The notes beneath the pieces were generated by a model. That model ran no database searches. It was not told the origin of the DNA and worked only from the letters and a program-made list of their open reading frames with translations. A stretch of DNA of 64,000 nt, from positions 434,001-498,000 of the forward strand of contig NZ_WIDQ01000003.1 in the NCBI RefSeq assembly GCF_009495745.1, in the 5' to 3' direction. Shown one piece after another: positions 9,953 to 19,405 of this stretch (the first letter of the stretch is position 1; each line of letters begins with the position of its first letter). The position numbers were made by a program, and so were the translations under genes. The stretch is from Niveispirillum sp. SYP-B3756 (GTDB lineage Bacteria > Pseudomonadota > Alphaproteobacteria > Azospirillales > Azospirillaceae).

Positions 9953-10690
9953 ATGGCGTTTTCGGATTTGGTGGGACGCTTCCGGGCGGATAACCACTCC
10001 CCTTTATACATTCAGCTTCAGCAGCTGATCCGCGATGCGATCAGCGGCAATGTGTTGAACCAGGGAGATGCCATTCCGCCGGAACGCGATCTGGCGGTGG
10101 AATATGATGTTTCCCGCATCACCGTACGCAAGGCGATTGCCGGGTTGGTGGAGGAAGGCTTGCTGACCCGTCGGCGGGGTGCGGGCACCTTTGTCGCCGG
10201 CCGGGTGGAAAAAAGCTTCTCCAAGCTTTCCTCTTTCTCCGAAGATATGGCGGCACGCGGGCGCCGGGCCAGCAGCAGCTGGATTTCCAAGGGCCCCGGA
10301 CAGGTCAATCCGGAAGAGGCCATGGCATTGGGCCTCTCCCCCGGTGCGCCCGTATTCCGCTTTGCCCGTATCCGCTACGCCGATGATGTGCCGATGGCGC
10401 TGGAATTCTCCACCATCGCCGGCTATTGCCTGCCGTCAGCCGATGCCGTGGGCAGTAGCCTTTATGCTGCCCTGGAAAAGGCCGGCAGCCGCCCGGTGCG
10501 GGCGCTGCAGCGGCTGCGCGCCGTGCCCTTCCTGGGTGACCATGCCAAGATGCTGGGTGTGGATGCCGGTCATGCCGGCCTGCTGATCGAGCGCCGCGCC
10601 TTTCTGCGCGATGGCCGCGCGGCGGAATTTACCCGCTCCTATTACCGCGGCGATGCCTATGATTTTGTTGCGGAATTGAGCGACATTTGA
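9953..10690 (+). CDS. GntR-family regulator, HutC/NagR type (UTRA domain)
   Basis: 245 residues from the ATG at 9953, which follows a GGGAGG ribosome site. The upstream in-frame ATG at 9866 has none. The N-terminal winged helix (about 10-75) includes IPPERDLAVEYDVSRITVRKAIAGLVEEGLLTRRRGAGTFV. A UTRA ligand-binding domain (about 95-240) follows, ending with FTRSYYRGDAYDFVAEL. UTRA regulators of this group typically sense a phosphorylated amino sugar such as GlcNAc-6-P. The gene is divergent from the receptor and upstream of the beta-galactosidase, so it probably controls the glycan locus. Confidence 0.92.
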   Translation: MAFSDLVGRFRADNHSPLYIQLQQLIRDAISGNVLNQGDAIPPERDLAVEYDVSRITVRKAIAGLVEEGLLTRRRGAGTFVAGRVEKSFSKLSSFSEDMAARGRRASSSWISKGPGQVNPEEAMALGLSPGAPVFRFARIRYADDVPMALEFSTIAGYCLPSADAVGSSLYAALEKAGSRPVRALQRLRAVPFLGDHAKMLGVDAGHAGLLIERRAFLRDGRAAEFTRSYYRGDAYDFVAELSDI

Positions 10691-10839
10691 CGTTCTTCTC
10701 CGGGGCGGCCACTGTCTGACCGCCCGTTCTGCCGGAACAGCCGGCATGGCTGCCGCCCTTTCTGCGCGCCATCATTCCTTTCCCCGCACAAACCAAACAC
10801 CCGGCGCGCCATGACGCGCCCTTCGATGGAGCCTGCGCC

Positions 10840-13746
10840 ATGGACCGTCGCCAGATTTTGCTCGGCACTGCCGGTATCGGCACCGCACTGGCGGTGAAAA
10901 GCTGGTTGCCGGGGGTGGCCTTCGGGGCCAAAGCGGTGCCCGGTGATGGCTTTCCCCTGCCGCCACCGCTGGATGCCCCCTGCCCGCAGCTGCCAGAGAC
11001 CGATCCGTTCCGCAGCCGGCTGGATCAGGGCTGGCGTTTCCATGAAGGAGACATTCCCACACCCGTTCCCGTGGGACATCACGCGACATATCTTTCAGTG
11101 AAGGCCGGCAATGCTGGCGGGGCAGCTGCCCCCGGCTATGATGACAGCGATTGGCAGCCGGTGCTGCTGCCCCATGACTGGGCATCGGAGCAGCCTTTTG
11201 TTGAGAACGCTAACATTTCTCAGGGTTACCGGCCGCGTGGCATCGGCTGGTATCGCCGCACCCTGCGGCTGGACCCGGCCGATCGCGGCAAGACCATTGA
11301 ACTCCATTTCGGCGCCATCGCCACCCATGCGACCATTTGGGTCAATGGCAGCATCGTGGCCCATAATTGGTCTGGTTATAACAGTGTCTACATCGACCTC
11401 ACCCCATTTGCCCGGTTTGGTGATGAGCTGAATGTCATCGCCATTCGTGTTGATGCCAACGCGATGGAGGGCTGGTGGTATGAAGGGGCCGGGCTGTACC
11501 GCCATGCCTGGCTGGTCCGCCGCGCCCCGGTGGCCATCATCAGCGATGGCATTCACTGCGATCCCCGTCGCGGCACGGATGGGCGGTGGCAGGTACCAGT
11601 CACCGCTACGCTCGCCAATATTCAGGCGGCCCCGGTAACGGTGACGGTGGAAACCACCCTGCTGGCCCCCGATGGCCGTGACATCGCCACGGCACAGAGA
11701 AGCGTGACAGTACCCGTGCTGGACCGGGCGGAGATTGCCTTGGCGCTTGATCCGGGGTCGGTCCGCCTCTGGTCGGTGGAAGACCCCGTTCTCTACGCGG
11801 TGCGGGTACGGGTGTTGCGCGAAGGTGTCGTGACCGATGAGCGCACCTGCTTCATCGGCTTCCGCAGCATCCGCTTTGACGCCGATCAGGGGTTCTTTCT
11901 CAATGACCAACCGGTGAAGCTGAAAGGCGTCTGCCTGCATCAGGATCATGCCGGAGTCGGTGTCGCTGTACCGGACAGCCTGATCCTCTGGCGGCTGGAG
12001 CGGCTGAAGGCCATGGGCTGCAACGCCATCCGCATGTCGCACAATGCACCCAATGCCGAAATGCTGGATTGGTGTGACCGGCTGGGCTTCCTGGTGATGG
12101 ATGAGAACCGGCTGTTCAACCCCGCCCCCGACTATCTGGCCCAGCTGGAATGGCTGGTGCGGCGCGACCGTAATCATCCTTGCGTCATCCTCTGGTCGGT
12201 CTTCAATGAGGAGCCGATGCAGGGCACCGAGTCGGGGGTGGAGATGGTGCGCCGCATGGTGGCGGCGGTGAAACGGCTGGATGACAGCCGGCCGGTGACG
12301 GCGGCGATGAATGGTTCCTTCTACGATCCGGTGAATGTCTCCACCGTCGTCGATGTCATGGGGTTCAACTATTATCAGGAACATTATGACCGGTTTCATG
12401 CCCTGAACCCGACCAAACCCATCACCAGTTCGGAAGATACCAGCGCCTATCAGACGCGCGGCGCCTTCCACACCGATCCCTCCCGCAACATCATCACCTC
12501 CTACGACACAGAGGTGACGAGCTGGGGCAACACCCACCGGCAGAGCTGGAAGAATATCGCCGAGCGCCCCTTCATCGCCGGCGGCTTCGTCTGGACCGGT
12601 TTCGATTACCACGGGGAGCCCACCCCGCATGTCTGGCCCAGCATTGCCAGTTTCTTCGGCATTCTGGACCTCTGCGGTTTTCCCAAAACCGCCTTTGGCA
12701 TCCATGCCGCCCATTGGATTGATGACCGCCCCGTCATCTTCATGGCCCCGCATTGGACCTGGTCCGGCCGAGAGGGCCAGACAGTGAAGCTCTTCATCAG
12801 CAGCAATGCTGACGAGGTCATCCTGAAACTGAACGGGCGGGAAATCGGGCGGCAGAAGGCCGACCGCTTCATGGGCAATGAATGGGATGTCCCCTATGCT
12901 CCGGGCCGGATTGAGGCCGTGGCTTTACGCGCTGGCAAACCCGTCGCTTCCACGATGCATGAGACAGCCGGTGCCCCCGTGGCCCTGCGCCTGACGCCAG
13001 CCTGGACAAGCATGGCCGGCGATGGGGAGGAGGCACAGCCGATCACCATTGATGCGGTGGACGCCAAGGGCCGCCACGTCCCCACGGCCAACCTGATGAC
13101 GCGTTTTCAGGTGGAAGGTGCCAGCGTCATCGGCGTCGGCAATGGTGACCCCAACAGCCATGAGCCGGAGCAGGGCAACAGCCGCTCCCTGTTCAACGGT
13201 CTGGCCCAGATCATCATCCGGGCCGATCAGGGCAAGGGGCGCATCACGCTGCTGGCGGAGGCCGATGGGCTGAAACCGGCTAGGCTTTCCATTGAGCGGC
13301 TGGCCGCATCCCCCCGCCCGCAGGTACCGGTCACCCCACCCCGTCTGGCGCTGGAGGAGTGGCGACGCTCCCCCCTGCTGGCGGAAAAACCCGCCCCTAC
13401 TCTAGCCCCGGCTGATGGGGACAATAACAGCTGGGCTTTCCTGCGGCCCGGCACGGCCACGCCGACGGAATCCCAACCCGGCTGGCGCGTCTATCGCACC
13501 CGCTTCCAGCCCTGGAAACGGATGGCGGCCGAAGGCGGGCTGCTGCGTTTCGAACAGGTCGGCGGCCGCGCTGAGCTTTGGGTCGATGGGCGGCTGGTGG
13601 CGGAAAAATCCGCAGCCGGGGTGGGACCGCTGCAGGCAAGCTTCCCCGCCGGTACGGGTTTGCGCAGCGTTGTGCTGTTGGTGGAGTCAAGTGCCGGCAC
13701 CGCATCGGGTCTGCTGGGCAAGGTCAGCGCGCTCGTCAACGGATAG
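10840..13746 (+). CDS. Glycoside hydrolase family 2 beta-galactosidase, exported
   Basis: 968 residues. The N-terminus MDRRQILLGTAGIGTALA resembles a Tat signal. The sugar-binding domain (GWYRRTLRLD...), Ig-like domain, TIM barrel and C-terminal DUF4982/Ig-like and galactose-binding-like modules follow. Catalytic residues are visible: acid/base Glu457 in WSVFNEEP and nucleophile Glu532 in ITSSEDTSAYQTRG. GGFVWTGFDYHGEPTPH matches the beta-galactosidase subgroup with long C-terminal extensions. It lies 149 bp downstream of gntR on the same strand. It would remove terminal beta-galactose before the GH20 and GH2 enzymes act. Other GH2 activities cannot be excluded by sequence alone. Confidence 0.9.
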   Translation: MDRRQILLGTAGIGTALAVKSWLPGVAFGAKAVPGDGFPLPPPLDAPCPQLPETDPFRSRLDQGWRFHEGDIPTPVPVGHHATYLSVKAGNAGGAAAPGYDDSDWQPVLLPHDWASEQPFVENANISQGYRPRGIGWYRRTLRLDPADRGKTIELHFGAIATHATIWVNGSIVAHNWSGYNSVYIDLTPFARFGDELNVIAIRVDANAMEGWWYEGAGLYRHAWLVRRAPVAIISDGIHCDPRRGTDGRWQVPVTATLANIQAAPVTVTVETTLLAPDGRDIATAQRSVTVPVLDRAEIALALDPGSVRLWSVEDPVLYAVRVRVLREGVVTDERTCFIGFRSIRFDADQGFFLNDQPVKLKGVCLHQDHAGVGVAVPDSLILWRLERLKAMGCNAIRMSHNAPNAEMLDWCDRLGFLVMDENRLFNPAPDYLAQLEWLVRRDRNHPCVILWSVFNEEPMQGTESGVEMVRRMVAAVKRLDDSRPVTAAMNGSFYDPVNVSTVVDVMGFNYYQEHYDRFHALNPTKPITSSEDTSAYQTRGAFHTDPSRNIITSYDTEVTSWGNTHRQSWKNIAERPFIAGGFVWTGFDYHGEPTPHVWPSIASFFGILDLCGFPKTAFGIHAAHWIDDRPVIFMAPHWTWSGREGQTVKLFISSNADEVILKLNGREIGRQKADRFMGNEWDVPYAPGRIEAVALRAGKPVASTMHETAGAPVALRLTPAWTSMAGDGEEAQPITIDAVDAKGRHVPTANLMTRFQVEGASVIGVGNGDPNSHEPEQGNSRSLFNGLAQIIIRADQGKGRITLLAEADGLKPARLSIERLAASPRPQVPVTPPRLALEEWRRSPLLAEKPAPTLAPADGDNNSWAFLRPGTATPTESQPGWRVYRTRFQPWKRMAAEGGLLRFEQVGGRAELWVDGRLVAEKSAAGVGPLQASFPAGTGLRSVVLLVESSAGTASGLLGKVSALVNG

Positions 13747-13823
13747 GCCCGCTGAACATGGCTTCTCAACGGCTTGCGGTGTTATGCTGCCGCTGCCCAT
13801 GAGGAACCGAGCCGGAACCGATC

Positions 13824-15092
13824 ATGCACCATGCCCCGTCCTGGTACGCCGACACCGCCCATCCCGCCCCCACCCGCCCGATGCTGGTGGGGGACACGGC
13901 AGCGGATGTCTGCATTGTTGGTGCCGGCTATACGGGGCTGGTAACGGCCATTGAACTGGCGCAACGCGGCCTGTCCGTGGTGGTGCTGGAGGCCGCGAAG
14001 GTTGGCTGGGGCGCATCGGGGCGTAATGGCGGCCAGATCGTCACCGGCTATAACAAATCCATTGCCGAGATCGAACAGCTGGTGGGCAAGGCCGATGCCC
14101 GGCGGCTTTGGGACATGTCGGAGGAAGCCAAGCAGATGCTGGCCGATCTGGTGGAACAGCACCAGATCGATTGTGATCTGAAATGGGGCTATCTGCTGGC
14201 GGCCTTGAAACCGCGGCATATCACTGCGCTGGCGGAGCATCAGGCGGAACTGGAAGGGCTGGGCTATGGCCAATCCCGCCTGGTGGGCCAGGCGGAAATG
14301 CGTGAGATGGTGGCAACCAAAGCCTATCTCGGCGGCCTGTATGATGCCGGGTCCGGCCAGTTGCACCCGTTGAACTATGCGCTGGGGCTGGCCCGCGCCG
14401 CTGAAAGCCTGGGCGTGCGCATCCATGAGGATAGCCGGGTGGTGCGTGTGGAGACCGGCGACCAGCCCTTCGCCACCACCGCCACCGGCAAGGTTTCCGC
14501 CCGCTATCTGGTGCTGGCCGGCAATGCCTATCTGGGCGGGCTGGCCGGGGCCGCCAGCAGCCGGATCATGCCCGCCGGCACCTATATCATCGGCACCGCG
14601 CCAATGGACCCGGCCAGGGCGGAAGCGCTGATTCCCAACGGCATCGCCGTGGCCGATATCAATTTCGCCCTGAATTATTACCGCCGCTCACCCGACCACC
14701 GCTTCCTGTTCGGTGGTGGTGTGAGCTATTCCGGCTTTGATGCGCCGGGCCTGAAACAGAGCCTGCGCCGCACCATGTTGCAGTATTTTCCGCAACTGGC
14801 CGATCTGGGGATCGATTATCTCTGGGGCGGCCATGTCGCCATCACCATGAACCGCCTGCCCCATCTAGGCCGGCTCAGCCCCACCACCTATTTCGCCCAT
14901 GGCTATAGCGGCCATGGCGTGGCGCTGACGGCCATGGCCAGCCGGGTGATTGCGGAAGCCATCGGCACTCAGGCCGAACGGTTTGATATTTTCGCCCGCA
15001 TCCCACACCGCCCCTTCCCCGGTGGTCAGGCTCTGCGGATGCCGGCCCTGGTCCTGGCCATGACCTGGTACCGGCTGCGCGATTTACTGTAA
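13824..15092 (+). CDS. FAD-dependent oxidoreductase, PuuB/DadA family
   Basis: 422 residues. The Rossmann FAD motif is VCIVGAGYTGLVTAIELAQRG (about 29-49), followed by GWGASGRNGGQI, the signature of the gamma-glutamylputrescine oxidase/glycine oxidase (DAO) family. The C-terminal YFAHGYSGHGVALTAMASRVIAEAI is also typical of PuuB-like enzymes. It probably oxidises an amine or D-amino acid to the imine with FAD. It has the same orientation as the beta-galactosidase gene, 77 bp downstream. The exact substrate is not resolved, and no other putrescine-pathway gene is nearby. Confidence 0.85.
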   Translation: MHHAPSWYADTAHPAPTRPMLVGDTAADVCIVGAGYTGLVTAIELAQRGLSVVVLEAAKVGWGASGRNGGQIVTGYNKSIAEIEQLVGKADARRLWDMSEEAKQMLADLVEQHQIDCDLKWGYLLAALKPRHITALAEHQAELEGLGYGQSRLVGQAEMREMVATKAYLGGLYDAGSGQLHPLNYALGLARAAESLGVRIHEDSRVVRVETGDQPFATTATGKVSARYLVLAGNAYLGGLAGAASSRIMPAGTYIIGTAPMDPARAEALIPNGIAVADINFALNYYRRSPDHRFLFGGGVSYSGFDAPGLKQSLRRTMLQYFPQLADLGIDYLWGGHVAITMNRLPHLGRLSPTTYFAHGYSGHGVALTAMASRVIAEAIGTQAERFDIFARIPHRPFPGGQALRMPALVLAMTWYRLRDLL

Positions 15093-15101
15093 GCCGCCGC
15101 T

Positions 15102-15656
15102 TTACCGAATCATGTTCGGGTTCAGCAGCAGATTGGTATTATCCGGCTTGCGCGTACCCAGCAATTCGATGGTGAACAGCAAGGTGGATCCGCCAGGGAT
15201 GCTGCCCGGCTGCCCCCGCGCGCCATAGCCCAGCTCCGACGGGACCGCCAGTTCCCAGGTCTCCCCCACCTTCATCATCGGGATGGCTTCCTGCCAGCCG
15301 CGAATCAGGCCCGACAGCGGGAAGGAAGCCGGGCGCCCCCGGGTATAGGAACTGTCAAACACGGTACCGTCGATCAACACCCCGCGATAATGCACGGTTA
15401 CTTCATCCGTCAGGGCCGGGCGGGGCGCATTGCCCACCGCCTGCTTCATGACGCGGAACTGCAGACCGCTGGGGGTGGTCCGCCAGCCGGGCTTCTTGGC
15501 ATTTTCAATCAGATATTGCTTCTGCGGATCGATACGCGGCAGGGTCAGCGCTGCATCACCGCCAGCCGGCGGCGTCGGCTGCTGGGCGGCGACGGGCAGA
15601 GCCTGCAAGACCAGCAGGGCAGCAGCAAGAAGGGCGGGCTTGGACAGGACGGACAT
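15102..15656 (-). CDS. FKBP-type peptidyl-prolyl cis-trans isomerase, exported
   Basis: 184 residues from the ATG at 15656. That start opens a clean signal peptide ([25 protein letters not shown]), whereas the longer in-frame start does not. The FKBP domain has [63 protein letters not shown], ending with [10 protein letters not shown]. It catalyses prolyl isomerisation of envelope proteins in the periplasm. It is convergent with the oxidoreductase gene. The next gene upstream on the same strand is a second, more divergent FKBP, so the two look like a tandem duplication. Confidence 0.93.
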   Translation of the reverse strand: MSVLSKPALLAAALLVLQALPVAAQQPTPPAGGDAALTLPRIDPQKQYLIENAKKPGWRTTPSGLQFRVMKQAVGNAPRPALTDEVTVHYRGVLIDGTVFDSSYTRGRPASFPLSGLIRGWQEAIPMMKVGETWELAVPSELGYGARGQPGSIPGGSTLLFTIELLGTRKPDNTNLLLNPNMIR

Positions 15657-15773
15657 GTGGGCGACGGCTCCGTTCCGGCGACAACGGGGAAAGACATCAA
15701 CTGCGCACGGGCGTAGCACGGAAGACGGCGCAGAACCATCCCCCTTGCCGCCGCACCCGCATCCCCCCGGGCG

Positions 15774-16274
15774 TCAACCGCCGCCGCCGATTTCGCTGCT
15801 CAGCTTCGGCGCTTCCAGCCCCAGCAATTCTATGGTGAACAGCAAGGTGGCGTTGGGCGGCACCTTGCCGGTGGATGATCCACGCACGCCATAGCCCAGG
15901 TTGGCCGGCACGGCGATTTCCCACTTATCGCCGACATGCATCAGGGGCAATACCTCCTTCCAGCCAGCAATCACCCGTGTCAACTGCAGGCGAACGGGCT
16001 TGCGCCCTTTGGCCGTATCGTCAACCACGGTGCCGTTCAGCAGGCTGCCGCGATAATGCAGGGTGGCATAATCGGTCAGCAGCGGGCCCCTGCCCTTGCC
16101 GGGGCCCGCCTCCACCACCCGGTAACGCACGCCACCGGGCGTGGCCTTCCAGCCCGCCGCATCCAGGGACTGGAGATATTCACCCTCCGGCAAGGGTTCC
16201 GCCCGCGCCAGCGACGGCACCAGGGGGGACAGCAGGAAGGCGAACAAGGCGCCCAGAATGCGCAACATCCTCAC
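15774..16274 (-). CDS. FKBP-type peptidyl-prolyl cis-trans isomerase, exported (second copy)
   Basis: 166 residues with a signal peptide (MRMLRILGALFAFLLSPLVPSLARA). The FKBP domain is ATLHYRGSLLNGTVVDDTAKGRKPVRLQLTRVIAGWKEVLPLMHVGDKWEIAVPANLGYGVRG. The usual FDSS motif is replaced by VDDT, which may change activity or specificity. Its start overlaps the stop of the upstream periplasmic protein by 4 bp, so the two are translationally coupled. It lies 117 bp upstream of the first FKBP gene. Confidence 0.9.
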   Translation of the reverse strand: MRMLRILGALFAFLLSPLVPSLARAEPLPEGEYLQSLDAAGWKATPGGVRYRVVEAGPGKGRGPLLTDYATLHYRGSLLNGTVVDDTAKGRKPVRLQLTRVIAGWKEVLPLMHVGDKWEIAVPANLGYGVRGSSTGKVPPNATLLFTIELLGLEAPKLSSEIGGGG

Positions 16275-16915
16275 TTCTTCTCCTCCTGAAAGGCGGGCGG
16301 TACCCGCCCCGCCTCCGGCTCCATCTCCATCATCCGCAAGCCGGGCGGCGGGGTAAACAAGGCGGCATCCTGCGGCCCGCGTTTGATGTCGGACAGGCGC
16401 ATCGCCATGTCGATCGGCCCGGCAGCATCGCTCACCTTGCCTTCGATCCGCATATAGATGCCGTCGGGCGTGGACCAGACGGTGCCATCAAAGGCCCCCC
16501 CTTGCGGGAAACTGTCCTGCACCCGGTAGCGCGTTACCTTTTCGCCGGCCAGCGTCTCCGCCCCCTGCGGCTTGGCCTCCAGCCCGGCCAGGGCGGCCGG
16601 TACCACCCCCACTTCCGGATCGGTGATGTCGATCTGCATGGCCATCCGGCTTTCCGGCTGGATGACGATGGCCTTCTGCTGGTCCGGGCGCACGATCAGC
16701 AGATTGTTCAAGCCATCAACCCGGCTTTCGCGGCGCTCCTTGCCATGATCATGGTGGACCACCGCTTCCAGGACGGCGCCATTGATGGTCAGCGTCTGGC
16801 GGGCCTGATATTGCGCGGCCGGGGCCGGCAGATGTTCGGCCAGCGCCGGCACGGAAGGCAACAACAGCAGCCCTGCGGCAATCAACCGCCCGATCCGGCG
16901 ATTATCTCTATCCAT
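16271..16915 (-). CDS. Exported protein of unknown function, DUF4412-like
   Basis: 214 residues with a signal peptide ending at VPALAEH. The mature protein is predicted to be beta-rich. It has repeated references to an outer-membrane-lipoprotein-like fold (ESRVDGLNNLLIVRPDQQKAIVIQPESRMAMQID..., GEKVTRYRVQD, GTVWSTPDGIYMRIEGKV), a pattern seen in DUF4412 and LolA-like proteins. Function is unknown. It is the first gene of a short operon with two FKBP isomerases, which suggests a role in envelope protein folding or outer-membrane homeostasis. Confidence 0.7.
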   Translation of the reverse strand: MDRDNRRIGRLIAAGLLLLPSVPALAEHLPAPAAQYQARQTLTINGAVLEAVVHHDHGKERRESRVDGLNNLLIVRPDQQKAIVIQPESRMAMQIDITDPEVGVVPAALAGLEAKPQGAETLAGEKVTRYRVQDSFPQGGAFDGTVWSTPDGIYMRIEGKVSDAAGPIDMAMRLSDIKRGPQDAALFTPPPGLRMMEMEPEAGRVPPAFQEEKK

Positions 16916-17025
16916 GGTGACAAGCTCCCAATCTCAGGCCCAGAGCGGGCAGCCCTTCCCGGCGCGAGGGTACGGCGGGGACGGAAGCGGGGCAAGCCGG
17001 ATGAACCGCCGCTTGTCGGCTTGAC

Positions 17026-17052
17026 CCCTTATGCTCTACCGGAGCATAAGGG
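17026..17052. promoter_or_regulatory. Perfect 11-bp inverted repeat upstream of nadE
   Basis: CCCTTATGCTC (17026-17036) and its exact complement (17042-17052) are separated by 5 nt. The centre lies about 67 bp upstream of the nadE start, in the intergenic region divergent from the DUF4412 gene. It could be an operator of an NAD-pathway regulator or a 5'-UTR stem-loop. The sequence alone does not decide. Confidence 0.45.
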
Positions 17053-17105
17053 ATGTGCCCGGCCCGATTCTCCATCCCAGCGGCCGGAACGGGACCGGAA
17101 GCAGA

Positions 17106-18776
17106 ATGACCGATCAACTGACCATCGCGCTGGCGCAGATCAACCCCACCGTTGGTGCGCTTGAGCATAATGCCGGGCTTATCCTGGCCGCCCGCGATGA
17201 AGCGGCCCGATCCGGTGCCGATCTCGTGGTTTATCCCGAATTGTCGGTCAGCGGTTATCCGCCCGAAGATCTGGTGCTGAAGCCCTTCTTCCTCGACAAG
17301 GTGGAAGATGTGGTGCAGGCCCTGGCCGCCCGCACCGCCGATGGCGGCCCCGCCCTGCTGGTGGGAGCCCCCTGGCGGGTGGAAGGGCGGCGTCACAATG
17401 CGGCCTTGCTGCTGGATGGTGGCAAGATCCAGGCGATCCGCCTGAAACATGACCTGCCCAATTACGGCCCCTTTGATGAAAAGCGGGTGTTCGATGCCGG
17501 CCCCCTGCCCGGCCCGGTCAATTTCCGGGGCGTCCGGCTGGGTGTGCTGGTCTGCGAGGACATGTGGAAGCCGGATGTGGCCGAAACCCTGGCAGAGACC
17601 GGGGCCGAGCTGCTGGTGGTGCCCAATGGCAGCCCGTTTGAGCTGGAGAAGATCGACCAACGCCTGTCGCTGGCCGTGGCCCGCGTCACCGAAACCGGCC
17701 TGCCCCTGATCTATCTGAATCAGGTGGGCGGGCAGGATGAGCTGGTATTCGATGGCGCCAGCTTCGCGCTCAATGCCGACAAGGGGCTGGTGGCCCAGAT
17801 GCCGGCCTTCGTGGAATACGTCGCCATCACCCGCTGGACCCGCGGGGCCGATGGCTGGGTGGGCCGGTCCGATGAAATGGTGCCGCCGCCGGAATCACTG
17901 GCTGCCATTTATGGGGCCATGGTGCTGGGCCTGCGCGATTATGTCGGCAAGAACGGCTTTCCCGGTGTGATCCTGGGCATGTCGGGCGGCATTGATTCGG
18001 CCATTTCCGCCGCCGTGGCGGTGGACGCGCTGGGGCCGGAGAGGGTGCATTGCGTGATGATGCCCAGCCCCTATACCAGCCAGGACAGCCTGGATGACGC
18101 GGCGGAATGCGCCGGGCTGCTGGGCTGCCGCATCGATACCATCTCCATCGGGCCGGCCATGCAGGCCTTCGATACGATGCTGGCCCCCAGCTTCAGCGGC
18201 CGGGGCCCCGACATCACGGAAGAGAATCTGCAAAGCCGGTCGCGCGGCGTCACCCTGATGGCGCTCTCCAACAAGTTTGGCGGCATGGTGCTGTCCACCG
18301 GCAACAAGTCGGAAATGTCGGTCGGCTACGCCACGCTCTATGGCGACATGTGCGGTGGTTATTCGGTACTGAAGGATGTCTACAAGACCACCGTTTACCG
18401 GCTGTCGCACTGGCGGAACCAGAATCACCCGGCCGGTGGCCTGGGTCCGGCGGGCCGGGTGATTCCCGAACGCATCATCACCAAGGCCCCCACGGCGGAA
18501 CTGAAGCCCGATCAGAAGGATCAGGACACCCTGCCGGACTATGCCGTGCTGGACGATATCCTGGAATGCCTGGTCGAACGCGATATGGCGTTGGCCGATA
18601 TCGTGGCGCGCGGCCACGATGCCGAAACGGTCAACCGCGTCTGGCGGATGCTGGACCGGGCCGAATATAAGCGGCGGCAGGCACCACCGGGCGTGAAGAT
18701 CACCTCGCGCAGCTTCGGCAAGGACCGCCGCTACCCGATTACCAGCGGTTTGCTGTCCCTCCTGCGCCGCACTTGA
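17106..18776 (+). CDS. nadE: Glutamine-dependent NAD+ synthetase
   Basis: 556 residues from the ATG at 17106, where the family N-terminus (TDQLTIALAQINPTVGAL) begins. The N-terminal nitrilase-type glutaminase domain (1-270) has the Glu-Lys-Cys triad in YPELSVSGYPPEDL, LKHDLPNYGPFDEKR and VLVCEDMW. The C-terminal synthetase domain (about 285-550) has the ATP-pyrophosphatase loop GMSGGIDSA and LSTGNKSEMSVGYATLYGD. It converts deamido-NAD+ to NAD+ using glutamine. It stands alone on the plus strand, with a perfect inverted repeat in its leader. Confidence 0.96.
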   Translation: MTDQLTIALAQINPTVGALEHNAGLILAARDEAARSGADLVVYPELSVSGYPPEDLVLKPFFLDKVEDVVQALAARTADGGPALLVGAPWRVEGRRHNAALLLDGGKIQAIRLKHDLPNYGPFDEKRVFDAGPLPGPVNFRGVRLGVLVCEDMWKPDVAETLAETGAELLVVPNGSPFELEKIDQRLSLAVARVTETGLPLIYLNQVGGQDELVFDGASFALNADKGLVAQMPAFVEYVAITRWTRGADGWVGRSDEMVPPPESLAAIYGAMVLGLRDYVGKNGFPGVILGMSGGIDSAISAAVAVDALGPERVHCVMMPSPYTSQDSLDDAAECAGLLGCRIDTISIGPAMQAFDTMLAPSFSGRGPDITEENLQSRSRGVTLMALSNKFGGMVLSTGNKSEMSVGYATLYGDMCGGYSVLKDVYKTTVYRLSHWRNQNHPAGGLGPAGRVIPERIITKAPTAELKPDQKDQDTLPDYAVLDDILECLVERDMALADIVARGHDAETVNRVWRMLDRAEYKRRQAPPGVKITSRSFGKDRRYPITSGLLSLLRRT

Positions 18777-19015
18777 TGAAAAGGTTCAAAAGGTCAGTTC
18801 CACCAAGCTTGACAAGGGGCAGCACGGAAACCAAAGTGCGGCCTGATCCGCCGGTAGGGTTATGATTGTTGGCTTGTTTCAAACGATCAGTTACCCTCTG
18901 GTGGTATCATCATACGGTCGGTCACGGAAACCCGGTCAGGGTGGATCGACCATATGGTGAGTAATGTATTAACGCGATACATCTTGGCGCAACACGTTCA
19001 GGTGGGGGTTCCGCA

Positions 19016-19399
19016 GTGTCCTTGAACATTCAAGTGCTGGTTGTCGATGATTATGCGACGATGCGGCGTATCATCAGGAACCTGCTTACCCAGATCGGGT
19101 TCACGAAGATCGAAGAAGCAGCCGATGGCGCTGAAGCACTGGCCAAGCTGCGTGCTGCCCAGTTCGGTCTGGTGATTTCCGACTGGAACATGGAACCGAT
19201 GACAGGCCTGCAGCTTCTGAAGGAAGTGCGCGCCGATGTGCGGCTGAAGGCGACGCCCTTCATCATGGTGACAGCCGAATCGAAGACGGAAAACGTGATC
19301 GCCGCCAAGGAAGCCGGTGTGAACAATTACATCGTCAAGCCCTTCAACGCTGACACGCTGAAGAAGAAAATCGAAAGCGTTCTCGGCGCTCTCGGGTGA
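19016..19399 (+). CDS. cheY: Chemotaxis response regulator CheY
   Basis: 127 residues, GTG start. It is a single receiver domain with acidic pocket Asp11/Asp12, phospho-acceptor Asp56 (VISDWNMEPMTG), Thr86 and Lys108 (NNYIVKPFN). The length and the TENVIAAKEAGVNNYIVKPF segment match flagellar CheY rather than a general receiver. The next gene, 6 bp after the stop, is cheZ, so this pair controls flagellar motor switching. About 240 bp of non-coding DNA precede it, containing an ATGTAT/ATACAT inverted pair at 18964-18982. Confidence 0.93.
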   Translation: MSLNIQVLVVDDYATMRRIIRNLLTQIGFTKIEEAADGAEALAKLRAAQFGLVISDWNMEPMTGLQLLKEVRADVRLKATPFIMVTAESKTENVIAAKEAGVNNYIVKPFNADTLKKKIESVLGALG

Positions 19400-19405
19400 T
19401 CGGCC

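Noticed and set aside
11200-11220. An AACGCTAACA stretch inside the beta-galactosidase gene as a LacI-type site
   Set aside because: It is only a half-site, lies within coding sequence and is not palindromic.
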